A stretch of DNA of 64,000 bases from Sphingobacteriales bacterium 50-39 (lineage in GTDB: Bacteria; Bacteroidota; Bacteroidia; Chitinophagales; Chitinophagaceae). The notes beneath the pieces were generated by a model. That model was not told the DNA's origin. It saw only the letters and a list, made by a program, of their open reading frames with translations, and ran no database searches. Made by a program: the position numbers and the translations under genes. The DNA lies in the NCBI GenBank assembly GCA_001898505.1, contig MKTZ01000001.1:1054001-1118000 (forward strand), given 5' to 3'. Below are positions 26,069 through 34,659 of the stretch, one piece after another; the stretch's first letter is position 1, and the number at the start of each line of letters is the position of its first letter.

Positions 26069-27052
26069 TCAAAGCTTAATGATCTTTATTTCTACCCGCC
26101 TGTTACCCGTCTTCTGGGCCTCATCTCTTTCCTCCGGATATATTTTATTGCTGGCGCCAAAGCCTTTGTATGTCATTCTGTTCCTTTTTATCCCCTGGCC
26201 GACCAGAAAATCGAACACAAATTTTGCCCGTTGGGCGGAGAGGTCGGGGGTACCGGTGTCGGCGTCGCGGCCGTCGAAGCCGTCGGACATGCAGCAAACG
26301 TAGCCCTGTATCTCGATATGTAAGGTAGGATATTCCTTCATGATGGCTGCCAGTTCCTGCAGGATAATGGTGGACCCTGGGAGGGGGATGTGGCGATCGC
26401 CGTAGAAATTGACATTGCGGAGGACGATGTTCCTACCAACGAGGTTGGCGGTGTCCTTGAAGATCTCCTGTAGGGTAGGAGGTCTGCGGTAGATGATGGT
26501 ATTGGGGTCGTCGTCCTGGGTGGAGGTGCCGGGGATGATTACGGCTGTGTCGGGAGGCGAGGCAGCTGTGGGCGTACCAGCTGGCAGGGTAGCTGCCGGG
26601 ACGATGCGGTGTATGATGATCTCGACCCGTCTGTTCAAAGATCTCTTTTCGGCAGTGCTGTTGTCATTCAGCGGGTGGCCGCTGCCATAGCCGTCGAGGC
26701 TTTTGAACAGACTGTCGGGCCAGCCTTTGGAGCGCAGGTAGTCACGGACGGCGTAGGCCCGTTGTTGTGACAGCCGGATGTTATGCGTATCGCTGCCGGA
26801 ATTATCGGTATGCCCGGTGAGGGCGAAAGTTATCCTATGGTTGACCGGGTTGCGTGCGGCCATGCTGGAAACCATACTATCCAGGTATGCCCTGTCCGGG
26901 GGCCAGATGTCGGCCTTATCGATGTCGAAGTGTACGATCATTAATGTCTGTCCTTCGGACAACGGGCCTCCGGCCCGTTTGGGTGTATCCTGCTGGGCTC
27001 TTGTGACGGAGACCAGTCCTAAAAGGGAGATCAGGATAAAGCTATATCGCAT
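26069..27052 (-). CDS. Double OmpA-domain protein, paralogue B
   Basis: A 327-residue protein built like its downstream neighbour: signal peptide (MRYSFILISLLGLVSVTRAQ), the repeat-encoded linker RAGGPLSEGQT, a first OmpA domain (VHFDIDKADIWPP, FALTGHTDNSGSDTHN, LNRRVEIIIHR) and a second (RNVNFYGDRHIPLPG, IEIQGYVCCMSDGFDG, NRRVEIKIIKL). Between the two domains it has an extra Pro/Thr/Ala-rich spacer (from ATLPAGTPTAASPPDT). Its start codon lies inside the end of the PmbA-like gene (11-bp overlap), so translation is probably coupled. The pair clearly arose by tandem duplication. The role is inferred to be structural, at the cell wall. Confidence 0.8.
   Translation of the reverse strand: MRYSFILISLLGLVSVTRAQQDTPKRAGGPLSEGQTLMIVHFDIDKADIWPPDRAYLDSMVSSMAARNPVNHRITFALTGHTDNSGSDTHNIRLSQQRAYAVRDYLRSKGWPDSLFKSLDGYGSGHPLNDNSTAEKRSLNRRVEIIIHRIVPAATLPAGTPTAASPPDTAVIIPGTSTQDDDPNTIIYRRPPTLQEIFKDTANLVGRNIVLRNVNFYGDRHIPLPGSTIILQELAAIMKEYPTLHIEIQGYVCCMSDGFDGRDADTGTPDLSAQRAKFVFDFLVGQGIKRNRMTYKGFGASNKIYPEERDEAQKTGNRRVEIKIIKL
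26941..26979 (-). repeat. Double-hairpin repeat inside paralogue B
   Basis: Same sequence and layout as the copy at 25934-25972: TGTCC/GGACA then AACGGGCC/GGCCCGTT, preceded by TTAATGTC. It reads in frame on the minus strand as RAGGPLSEGQTL, immediately after the signal peptide. Confidence 0.8.
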
Positions 27053-28379
27053 CTGACAGGGATGTGAACGTAAAGTCACGGATCTTCATCGGCGGTATCA
27101 TGGCTGAGCCTCCTCCTTCTCCACTGATGGTACGTTCGGGTTTACCGAGCGTCTCCAGGTTGTTTAGCATGATGATCGGACTCTCATTGAAACGAAAATT
27201 CTTAATGGGAAATTTTATCTCACCATTCTCGATATAGAAAGTACCGTCGCGGGTGAGCCCTGTATACAGCAGCGTTTGTGGATCGACGGACCGTATATAC
27301 CAGAGGCGTGTGACGAGGATACCTTTTTCCGTGCTTTTTACGAGGTCTTCGATGCTGGCTGTGCCGCCGTCCATGATGACACTGTCGGGCGAGGGGGTGG
27401 GAGTCACTCCTTTTTGCTGTGCCCAATAGCGGGAATAGAAGAGATTCTTTATGACGCCTTTCTCTATCCAGCTGATCTTTTTTTGGGGCATGCCTTCATA
27501 ATTGAAGGGATAGGTAGGAAGGTCTTCGTTGTGTGGGTCGGAGTAGATATTGACCCTTTCATCGACCAGTTTTTCGCCCAGGCGGGTCTTGCCACCCGGC
27601 TGGCTAAGGAAGCTGCGGCCTTCGTCGGCGCTGCGTGCGTCGAGGCTGCCGTAGAGGTTCTCGAGCAGTACTATACCGGCGGCGGGTTCCAGGATCACGG
27701 TATATTTACCTGGTTCCAGGGCTTTGGCGCCCGTGGACCTGGCCGCCTTCCAGGCGGCCGTTTTCGAAGCGGCCAGCACGTCCAATCTGGCGCTGTCGTT
27801 ATAACCTTTTGCCGCATATCCGGAGCCCGTCCCGTCCTCCGTGCGGAGGGTTACCGAGAAGTTGACCGCAGTGTTGGTCGTATAGGCGAAGAGGCCATGG
27901 GAGTTCATGATGGCGTAGAAGCTGGTGCTGTTTTCCAGGTAGCCCGCGGCATTGAGCTTGTTGTCCTTCGATATCTGCAGGCTGCCCTGTACCATGTCGG
28001 CCCGTGATTTTGAATTGAGTGCGGCGGTAGCCTCTACATAAGTCTTTGAAGGCGCTTCATAGGTCTGCGGGCCAAGGAAGGGCATGTATTCGGGATTCTC
28101 CGGGGCCAGGCGGGCCAGCTCTTCTGCGCGGCGGATGGCTTTTGCCAGCGAGGCATCATCGTACTCGTTGATGGTGGTCGTTCCCACCTTTTTGCCAAAT
28201 GCCGATGTGATGGCAAGGGACATCTGGTCGGAGGCGCCGCTGGTGGATACTGCATTGAGCGCATAGCGTATGTTGCCCCCTACGGAGCCATTGATGGAGA
28301 CCTGGCATTCGTCGGCTTTGGAATAGCTGAGGACCTTTTGCAGCAGGGTGCGTGCTTCGTCCTGGGTAAGAAGGGACAT
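27042..28379 (-). CDS. PmbA/TldE-like subunit of a TldD-type metalloprotease
   Basis: A 445-residue protein of the TldD/PmbA family that lacks the zinc-binding HExxxH motif, as the TldE/PmbA partner does. Family features include the central KALEPGKYTVILEPAA, FNYEGMPQKK and the C-terminal LNNLETLGKPERT. In E. coli the TldD/TldE heterodimer processes microcin precursors and CcdA; in Bacteroidota such pairs are common and mostly of unknown substrate. The frame is open to 28511, but the ATG at 28379 (MSLLTQDEA) avoids overlapping the upstream gene and the repeat. It follows the TldD gene directly, and its 3' end overlaps the start of an OmpA-type gene. Confidence 0.85.
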   Translation of the reverse strand: MSLLTQDEARTLLQKVLSYSKADECQVSINGSVGGNIRYALNAVSTSGASDQMSLAITSAFGKKVGTTTINEYDDASLAKAIRRAEELARLAPENPEYMPFLGPQTYEAPSKTYVEATAALNSKSRADMVQGSLQISKDNKLNAAGYLENSTSFYAIMNSHGLFAYTTNTAVNFSVTLRTEDGTGSGYAAKGYNDSARLDVLAASKTAAWKAARSTGAKALEPGKYTVILEPAAGIVLLENLYGSLDARSADEGRSFLSQPGGKTRLGEKLVDERVNIYSDPHNEDLPTYPFNYEGMPQKKISWIEKGVIKNLFYSRYWAQQKGVTPTPSPDSVIMDGGTASIEDLVKSTEKGILVTRLWYIRSVDPQTLLYTGLTRDGTFYIENGEIKFPIKNFRFNESPIIMLNNLETLGKPERTISGEGGGSAMIPPMKIRDFTFTSLSDAI

Positions 28380-28399
28380 AATACTACCTTTTTTTGAAT

Positions 28400-28440
28400 T
28401 TAATGATGGACCTTCGGTCAGTGGACCTGTGGCCCACTTA
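28400..28440 (-). repeat. Double-hairpin repeat between tldD and pmbA-like genes
   Basis: A diverged copy: TTAATGAT, GACC/GGTC with a TTC loop (28409-28419), then AGTGGACC/GGCCCACT with a TGT loop and one mismatch (28420-28438). It overlaps the stop codon of the TldD gene. Read on the minus strand it gives a WATGPLTEGPSL peptide, and that frame runs on into the PmbA-like start without a stop. Confidence 0.65.
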
Positions 28441-30072
28441 GATTTTTCTTGCTGTATTGATGACATTGATACCATTGAACCGGGCCGTGGCGGCGCCATG
28501 TGACACCGCATTGCTTTGGGAGGGCTGACCTTTACCGTCGAAGAAGGTACCCCCCAGTCTGTAGTCCCGCTGGTCGCAGACGGCTGTACAGGAGTTCCAG
28601 AATTCCTGTGTATTAGCCTGATAGGCTACGTCCTTTAGCATGCCTGCAATCTTCCCGTTCTTTATCTCATAGAACAGCTGGCCGCTGAACTGGAAATTAT
28701 AGCGCTGCTGGTCGATGGAGTAGGAGCCATCTCCGATGATATAGATGCCTTTTTCTACATTTTTTATCAGCTCGTTGGGCATGAGGGGCGTTTTGCCCGG
28801 GCGCAGAGAGATATTGGCCATGCGCTGGAACTGTACGTCCTGCCAGCTCTGGGAATAGCAGCAGCCCTGGGATTCGTTTAGTCCGATGATATGCGCCTGG
28901 TCGCGGATGGCCTGGTAATTGACGAGTATGCCGTCCTTTATCACATCCCATTCTCTACATGGTACGCCTTCGTCATCATAGCCTACGGCGCCGAGACTGC
29001 CGGGTTGTGTTTTGTCGGCGACGATGTTGACCAGTTTGCTGCCGTAGTTGAATTTTTTTGTCTTCCACTTGTCGAGGGTGAGGAAGCTGGTGCCTGCGAA
29101 GTTGGCTTCGTATCCCAGCACTCTATCCAGCTCGGTGGGGTGGCCGGCTGATTCATGGATCGTGAGGTAAAGGTTGGTAGGGTCCAGTACCAGATCATAT
29201 TTCCCCGGATCGACGGATTCGGCGGCGTGCTTCTCTGCTGCCTGTGCGGCGGCCAGCCTGGCGTCCTCCAGCATATCATACCTGTCGGTGTAGAGAGTGG
29301 TTACGGTCTTTATCTTTTTGCTGTCGTCGGGGGTCAGGTATTCGTAACCCATACCCATCGGAGCGCCCAGGGAGTTCCTTGTCTCGAACTTACCTGTCTT
29401 CTCATCGATCTTTGTCACGGTAAAGACGGGCCATATGCGATGGATATCCTGGTCGATGTAGGAGCCATCCGTGGAGGCGAAATATTTCTGTTCATTGACG
29501 AGGAAGAGGGCCGTATCGATGAAGCTGGCGCCCCCCTTCATGGCAGCGGCATTGACGCCCAGGATCATTTCTGCCTTTTCCTTTACAGGGATATCGAAAC
29601 TGTTCTTAATAATGGGCGTCTTCCAGGTGACCTCGCCAAGGCCTTTCTGTGGCGCCAGCTGTACCGGCTGTGATTGCAGCCGTCCATTTTCTTTTGCGAT
29701 GGCTACAGCCAGTTCGGCGGCTTTGGCGATATTGTCCTTGTCGAGCTTGTCGGTGGCGGAGAATCCCCAGCAGCCACCTGCGATGACACGGATGCCCATG
29801 CCATAGGATTCGGTGTCCACTATGTTTAACACTTTATCCTCTCGTGTAATGATGAACTGGTTGAGGTAACGGCCGATGCGTACATCTGCGTAGGTGGCGC
29901 CTTTTGAACGGGCTGCATTCAGGGCGACGTCGGCCAATTGTTTTTTTATTCCCGTATCGATCCAGGCTGTCTCGGTGCGGGGTCGTGTGGCTGATCCGAG
30001 CACCGGTATTCTGCTCAGCAGAACACCGCCCATACCCATACCGGCCATGGATAAAAAGTCTTTTCTTTTCAT
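28438..30072 (-). CDS. tldD: TldD-family zinc metalloprotease with Tat-like signal
   Basis: A 544-residue protease. The metal site is HESAGHPTELDR (HExxxH) near residue 310. The flanking conserved GYEANFAGTSFL and the C-terminal CSQSWQDVQFQRMANISLRPG are typical of TldD. The N-terminus MKRKDFLSMAGMGMGGVLL, with a Lys-Arg pair and hydrophobic stretch, looks like a Tat-type leader, so the enzyme is probably exported, unlike E. coli TldD. It is first in a four-gene minus-strand operon with the PmbA-like subunit and two OmpA-type proteins. An exported substrate is likely but unknown. Confidence 0.87.
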   Translation of the reverse strand: MKRKDFLSMAGMGMGGVLLSRIPVLGSATRPRTETAWIDTGIKKQLADVALNAARSKGATYADVRIGRYLNQFIITREDKVLNIVDTESYGMGIRVIAGGCWGFSATDKLDKDNIAKAAELAVAIAKENGRLQSQPVQLAPQKGLGEVTWKTPIIKNSFDIPVKEKAEMILGVNAAAMKGGASFIDTALFLVNEQKYFASTDGSYIDQDIHRIWPVFTVTKIDEKTGKFETRNSLGAPMGMGYEYLTPDDSKKIKTVTTLYTDRYDMLEDARLAAAQAAEKHAAESVDPGKYDLVLDPTNLYLTIHESAGHPTELDRVLGYEANFAGTSFLTLDKWKTKKFNYGSKLVNIVADKTQPGSLGAVGYDDEGVPCREWDVIKDGILVNYQAIRDQAHIIGLNESQGCCYSQSWQDVQFQRMANISLRPGKTPLMPNELIKNVEKGIYIIGDGSYSIDQQRYNFQFSGQLFYEIKNGKIAGMLKDVAYQANTQEFWNSCTAVCDQRDYRLGGTFFDGKGQPSQSNAVSHGAATARFNGINVINTARKI

Positions 30073-30163
30073 GCGTTGAAAATAGAATATTCATGCTGGA
30101 TGGGCAAGATAAAGACAGCCGCTTATAAATAATCCAGCCCGCCTGTCCGAAAAATCTACTATC

Positions 30164-30194
30164 TGTCCTTAGGACAACGAACCTTAGGTTCGTT
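30164..30194 (-). repeat. Double-hairpin repeat upstream of the CDGSH gene
   Basis: Perfect stems TGTCC/GGACA (TTA loop) and AACGAACC/GGTTCGTT (TTA loop), in the same order as the copy at 25934. Here both loops read TTA, so stop codons replace the Glu-Gly of the peptide and the copy is not open in the usual frame. It lies between the divergent tldD and CDGSH genes. Confidence 0.7.
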
Positions 30195-30233
30195 AAAAAA
30201 TCCTATTTTGCCGGCCCAAACGATATAAATAAA

Positions 30234-30455
30234 ATGTCAAAAACAAAGATTACGGTCAATAGCAACGGATCACTGCGAATAGAAGGCAATTTTGAAATAG
30301 TAGACATGACGGGCGCGGTCTATGATCTTGGCGGAAGAGAGATCGTCTCCCTATGCCGCTGTGGCATGTCCAGGAACAAGCCTTTTTGTGACGGAAGCCA
30401 CAAGGGGCATTTTGAGCATGATGCGGTAGCGTTCAATCTGCCTCCCAAGAAATAA
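30234..30455 (+). CDS. CDGSH iron-sulfur domain protein
   Basis: A 73-residue protein with one CDGSH motif, CRCGMSRNKPFCDGSH, at about residues 43-58. Its three Cys and one His ligate a redox-active 2Fe-2S cluster. There is no signal peptide or membrane helix, so it is cytoplasmic, unlike mitoNEET. Bacterial members are thought to act in redox or iron-sulfur handling. It precedes the S9 peptidase gene by 10 bp and may be co-transcribed with it. The upstream bases TATTTTG at 30205 could be part of its promoter. Confidence 0.9.
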   Translation: MSKTKITVNSNGSLRIEGNFEIVDMTGAVYDLGGREIVSLCRCGMSRNKPFCDGSHKGHFEHDAVAFNLPPKK

Positions 30456-30465
30456 AACTCTTCAC

Positions 30466-32682
30466 ATGAAATATACCCAAATCCCCGTGAGACCCCTTTT
30501 GGTCCTGTCCGTCCTCCTGCTTGGTATCTGTGACGTACATGCGCAAAAGAAAACCTATGGTGATATCTCCGAGGCGCTGCAAGCCACGGGGCAATTGAGG
30601 GGTCAGTCCGGTCCTGCCAATGTCAACTGGATACAGGGTGGGGCGCAGTATTCCTTCACCACGGGCAAGGAGATCCATGTCATGGACCCCAAGACCCTGC
30701 AGGAAAAGACTGTCTTTACCAATAGCGGTATTCATTTTCCCAACTCGGACAAGGAGTTCAATTACCAGTCCTTTCAGTGGAGCCAGGACAGCAAGCACCT
30801 GGTATTCAGGACCAACTTCCGTCATCTCTACCGTCGCAGCGGCATATCCGACTATTATATCTATGATGTGGATTCCCGGCAGCTACAGCTGGCGGCGCAG
30901 AATGCCCGTACGGCGGAGCTTTCTCCCAACGGGCAGATGGTAGGTATCGAGCGGGGCGGCAATATGTATGTCTATGACTTCGCCAAGAGCAGCGAGACTA
31001 TGTTGACCATGGACAGCACCAGCGAGGATGGTATATTCAATGGGCATTATGACTGGGTGTATGAAGAAGAGTTCGGTCAGGCGCAGGCCTGGAACTGGAG
31101 CAGGGACAGCCGGTACATCGCCTTCTGGCAATTCGACGAACGGCAGGTGCCCCGATTTCACATGACCAATTACGAGGGGTTCCATCCCGAGCAGGTGACC
31201 ATTCCCATCCCGCAGCCAGGGGATGCCAATCCTTCCGTCAGGATCGGTGTCGTGGATGTGCAGAATGGTAAAAAGATATGGCTGGAGCCGGAAGAGACCG
31301 GTGACTTTTATATCCCCAGGATCTACTGGACCAGCGATCCCGACCAGCTGGCGTTGATGACCCTTAACCGGGCACAGAATGATATGAAGCTGTACTTCTT
31401 CAATGTCAAGACAGGCGAGCGCCGGCTGGTATTGGAGGAGAAGAACAGCAACTGGGTGGCGATCTTTAATTTTTATACCAATGTCAATGATATGATCTAT
31501 TTCCCCGAGAAGACGAAGGACTTCTTCTGGGTGTCGGATCGCAGCGGATATTATCACATCTATCATTACGGATATGATGGGAAGCCGATCAACCAGGTGA
31601 CGAATGGGAACTGGGATGTAATTAAGGTTACAGGCATCGATCCAAATAGAAAGATGATATATTATCTTTCGGCTGAAGCATCACCGCTGGAACAGCAGCT
31701 GTATGCTATTGGGTTTGATGGGGCAAATAAGAAGAAGCTGACGACGGTGGAAGGCTTTCACAATATCGATATGTCCACGAGCACCGGGTTTTATCTCGAC
31801 GAGTATAGCAATGTCAGCACTCCCCTGCATGTGGGGCTCTGTGACGGGAAGGGGAAACTTTTGAAGATGCTGCAGGAGAACCAGTCTGTCAGCGATTTTG
31901 TCAAGACGCATGCGTATGCTCCTACGGAGCTGTTCCATTTTACCACTTCGGACGGGGTCAGGCTGGATGGCAGCATGATCAAGCCCTTCGACTTCGATCC
32001 GTCCAAAAAATATCCTGTGGTGCTGGCCATTTATGGCGGCCCCGAGTCGCATGGGGTTTTTTCCAGGTGGGGCGCCAACGGAATGCAGCAATGGCTGGCG
32101 CAGAATGGCTATATCGTTGTAGATGTCAACAACAGGGGTATCGCCAATTATGGAAGCGCCTTTATGAAGATCGTCTATAAGCAGCTGGGCAAATGGGAAA
32201 GCAATGACTTTGTAGAGACCGCGCATTATCTGTCTTCGCTGTCCTATGTCAACGGGGACAAGATGGCTATCATGGGGACCAGCTATGGAGGCTTTAGCAC
32301 AACCTATACGCTGCTGAACCATCCTGGTGTCTTTAAGGTGGGTATTGCAAACAGCCCTGTGACGGACTGGCGGCTCTATGACGATGTTTATACCGAACGT
32401 TATATGGGGACGCTCCCGGATAATGCCGAGGGCTATAAGAACAGCAGCGATATGACCCATGCGGGAGCGCTGAAGGATCATCTGTTGTTGATCCATTCCA
32501 TGAGCGACGACAATGTACACCCGGCACATACCATGCAATTATTGACCGCACTGACCAATGCGGGGAAGGATGCTGACTTGCGGATCTATCCTCCCGGGGC
32601 GCATGGGGCGGCGTACAACTGGCCGAGTCATCTGTTGATATCGACAGTGAGTTTCGAGTATCTGGAAAAGTATTTGAAATAA
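30466..32682 (+). CDS. Dipeptidyl-peptidase IV-like S9 serine peptidase
   Basis: A 738-residue exported peptidase. The signal peptide ends at VHAQ (residue 27). Residues of about 50-470 are the DPP-IV N-terminal beta-propeller, with the substrate-gripping Glu pair in YDWVYEEEFGQ. The C-terminal alpha/beta-hydrolase has the nucleophile Ser in GTSYGGF (near residue 606), Asp in SMSDDNVHPAHT and His in YPPGAHGAAYN. DPP-IV removes Xaa-Pro dipeptides from peptide N-termini; here it would work in the periplasm on imported peptides. Length and the full catalytic triad fit an active enzyme. Confidence 0.93.
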   Translation: MKYTQIPVRPLLVLSVLLLGICDVHAQKKTYGDISEALQATGQLRGQSGPANVNWIQGGAQYSFTTGKEIHVMDPKTLQEKTVFTNSGIHFPNSDKEFNYQSFQWSQDSKHLVFRTNFRHLYRRSGISDYYIYDVDSRQLQLAAQNARTAELSPNGQMVGIERGGNMYVYDFAKSSETMLTMDSTSEDGIFNGHYDWVYEEEFGQAQAWNWSRDSRYIAFWQFDERQVPRFHMTNYEGFHPEQVTIPIPQPGDANPSVRIGVVDVQNGKKIWLEPEETGDFYIPRIYWTSDPDQLALMTLNRAQNDMKLYFFNVKTGERRLVLEEKNSNWVAIFNFYTNVNDMIYFPEKTKDFFWVSDRSGYYHIYHYGYDGKPINQVTNGNWDVIKVTGIDPNRKMIYYLSAEASPLEQQLYAIGFDGANKKKLTTVEGFHNIDMSTSTGFYLDEYSNVSTPLHVGLCDGKGKLLKMLQENQSVSDFVKTHAYAPTELFHFTTSDGVRLDGSMIKPFDFDPSKKYPVVLAIYGGPESHGVFSRWGANGMQQWLAQNGYIVVDVNNRGIANYGSAFMKIVYKQLGKWESNDFVETAHYLSSLSYVNGDKMAIMGTSYGGFSTTYTLLNHPGVFKVGIANSPVTDWRLYDDVYTERYMGTLPDNAEGYKNSSDMTHAGALKDHLLLIHSMSDDNVHPAHTMQLLTALTNAGKDADLRIYPPGAHGAAYNWPSHLLISTVSFEYLEKYLK

Positions 32683-32689
32683 ACTGTTA

Positions 32690-33394
32690 TTAACGTCTGC
32701 CTACAAGCGCCATAACAGCCTCTTTATAGTTGATACCGATGGGGATGGTGACCTTCCCTAATTCAATGGAATTTCCATAGATGGAGCGGATGTGGGAGAT
32801 GGCGATGATGTAGGACTTATGCACCCGAATGAATTGCCGGGGGGGGAGGAGCTTCTCCAGCTCGTTCATGGTCTGGTGGGTCACGAGCGTATATTCCGGC
32901 GTACAGATCTTCAAATAGTCCTTCATCCCCTGGATATACATAATCTCGGAGAAATTGACCTTAAAGAATTTGCTATTGGATCTTACGAAGATATGGTCGC
33001 CATTCCTTTCCAGTTCCTTGCCTGCCGCTGCCGGGGAAAAGAGCCGGCCATCCTCGATCTTATCGATTGCCTTTGAAAAACGTTCGTAGGAGATGGGTTT
33101 AAGGAGGTAGTCGATGACGCTGAACTCATAGCTTTCCACGGCATATTCTGCGTAGGCGGTGGTCAGCACTACGAGGGGCGGGTCTTGCAGGCTGCGAAGA
33201 AAGTTCAGGCCACTCATACCTGGTAAACGTATATCCAGGAACATGACGTCCACTTCCATGGTCCGTAGGGCTTCCATGGCTTCCGGTGCATTGCGGTATA
33301 CGCCCATCAGCTCCCAGCGTCCCAGTTGTTGGAGATGGCTTTTAATGACATCCTGCGCCAGGGTCTCGTCTTCTACAATGATGCATTTTATCAA
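32690..33394 (-). CDS. LytTR-family response regulator
   Basis: A 234-residue regulator with a receiver domain (VEDETLAQ, Asp in VMFLDIRLPGMSG, Lys in DYLLKPISY) and a LytTR DNA-binding domain (YIQGMKDYLKI, LPPRQFIRVHKSYIIA, IPIGINYK). Its start overlaps the stop of the kinase gene by 4 bp, so the pair is translationally coupled. It converges with the S9 peptidase gene, the stops lying 7 bp apart. Confidence 0.9.
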   Translation of the reverse strand: MIKCIIVEDETLAQDVIKSHLQQLGRWELMGVYRNAPEAMEALRTMEVDVMFLDIRLPGMSGLNFLRSLQDPPLVVLTTAYAEYAVESYEFSVIDYLLKPISYERFSKAIDKIEDGRLFSPAAAGKELERNGDHIFVRSNSKFFKVNFSEIMYIQGMKDYLKICTPEYTLVTHQTMNELEKLLPPRQFIRVHKSYIIAISHIRSIYGNSIELGKVTIPIGINYKEAVMALVGRR

Positions 33395-34545
33395 GCGGCA
33401 GACCTTTTGAGGACTAAAGATACAGTGAAAGCGCTTTTGCTCAATATAACATCGAGGGTAAAGGCGTCGGGATAGAGGTCTTCCAGTCTTTCGCGGGCGT
33501 TGCGGAGCCGCAACTGGCTATTCCTGTTCTCTTCTTTTTCCGTCTGGATGATGTCAAGCTCATAGGCATCGGGATAGAGTATTTCCAGGAGACTGCGACT
33601 GTTCGCGAGGCCTTTGCCTTTCATCCGCTGCTTGGCCTGTGTTTCCAGGTCCGCACTGGTGCTGTTGATGACATTGAGCACGATCTGGCTGGACTCTACT
33701 TTGAGGGTGATATAGATAAAGGGGTCTTCGAAAGAATTGTCGAGGGCGTGCTTGAAGCCATTTTCGATAAAGGATATGAAGAGGAAGGGCTCTATGAGGA
33801 CGCCGGAGGTAATGCCTTCTACGGTGAATCGGATATCGGCTTTATAGCGTATCCTTTCGATGTCGATGTAATTGCGGATAAATTCTATCTCCTTGTCCAG
33901 GGCTATTTTTTCTTCGTTGCATTCATAGATGAGATAGCGCATGATATCGGCCAGCTTGACCACTACCTCGGGTGTCCTTTCGGACTTCTGCAGGCTCAGG
34001 GAATAGATACTGTTCAGGGTATTAAAAAGGAAATGGGGGTTAAGCTGTGCTCTAAGGTAGCGGAGTTTGTAGAAATTGCTTTCCCGCCTGGTGGCTTCCA
34101 GGAACTGGCGTTCGTCGATGGATTTACGGATATAGAAGATGGCCATGGCGAAGCTCATATTGAGGATGGCCCAGGAAAATTCCCTCAGGATGGTAGTGGT
34201 GGAAAAGGAAAAATAGGCTCTTTCCCAGGGGCTCAGGTTGAATTTCAAAATAAGAAAATGGACTGCGAAAAGAAAGGCCTGGATGACGAGGAAGGAGAGA
34301 ATGGTCATCAGGATGGCGAAGCCGCGCCGGTGCTGGGTAAGAAATACGGAGCCCATGATGCGGGAATAGAGGAGGTAGCCAGGGAAAAGCAGGAGGCTGA
34401 TGAACAGCAGCACGGGCCATATCCTCGGATCGCGCAGGAAGAGAGTGGAGATATTGATAAGGGGGTAGATGAGAACGAAGAGACCCCAATAGAATATTTC
34501 AGTTTTGTCGGTGCGCCGGCGGAGCCGGTCATTATCGTATTCCAT
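33391..34545 (-). CDS. LytS-type sensor histidine kinase
   Basis: A 384-residue kinase with four or five membrane helices in residues 18-150, then YLRAQLNPHFLFNTLNSIYSL near residue 170 with the phosphorylated His, and an ATPase domain with FISFIENGFKHAL and KGLANSRSLL. It is shorter than the kinase at 18444 and lacks its eight-helix sensor. It is coupled to the LytTR regulator downstream. Upstream lies only the decayed GH15 gene, so it probably has its own promoter in 34546-34660. Confidence 0.88.
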   Translation of the reverse strand: MEYDNDRLRRRTDKTEIFYWGLFVLIYPLINISTLFLRDPRIWPVLLFISLLLFPGYLLYSRIMGSVFLTQHRRGFAILMTILSFLVIQAFLFAVHFLILKFNLSPWERAYFSFSTTTILREFSWAILNMSFAMAIFYIRKSIDERQFLEATRRESNFYKLRYLRAQLNPHFLFNTLNSIYSLSLQKSERTPEVVVKLADIMRYLIYECNEEKIALDKEIEFIRNYIDIERIRYKADIRFTVEGITSGVLIEPFLFISFIENGFKHALDNSFEDPFIYITLKVESSQIVLNVINSTSADLETQAKQRMKGKGLANSRSLLEILYPDAYELDIIQTEKEENRNSQLRLRNARERLEDLYPDAFTLDVILSKSAFTVSLVLKRSAA

Positions 34546-34659
34546 GGTCTAAGGATTATGCCATAAAACTACTCTTCCCGAAGGGAAGCAGGAAAAGATT
34601 TCGACCAAGTTGGAGCTTTCTTCGATGAATTCCCGGGGGCGCCCTGGCCGGATGGCGGA

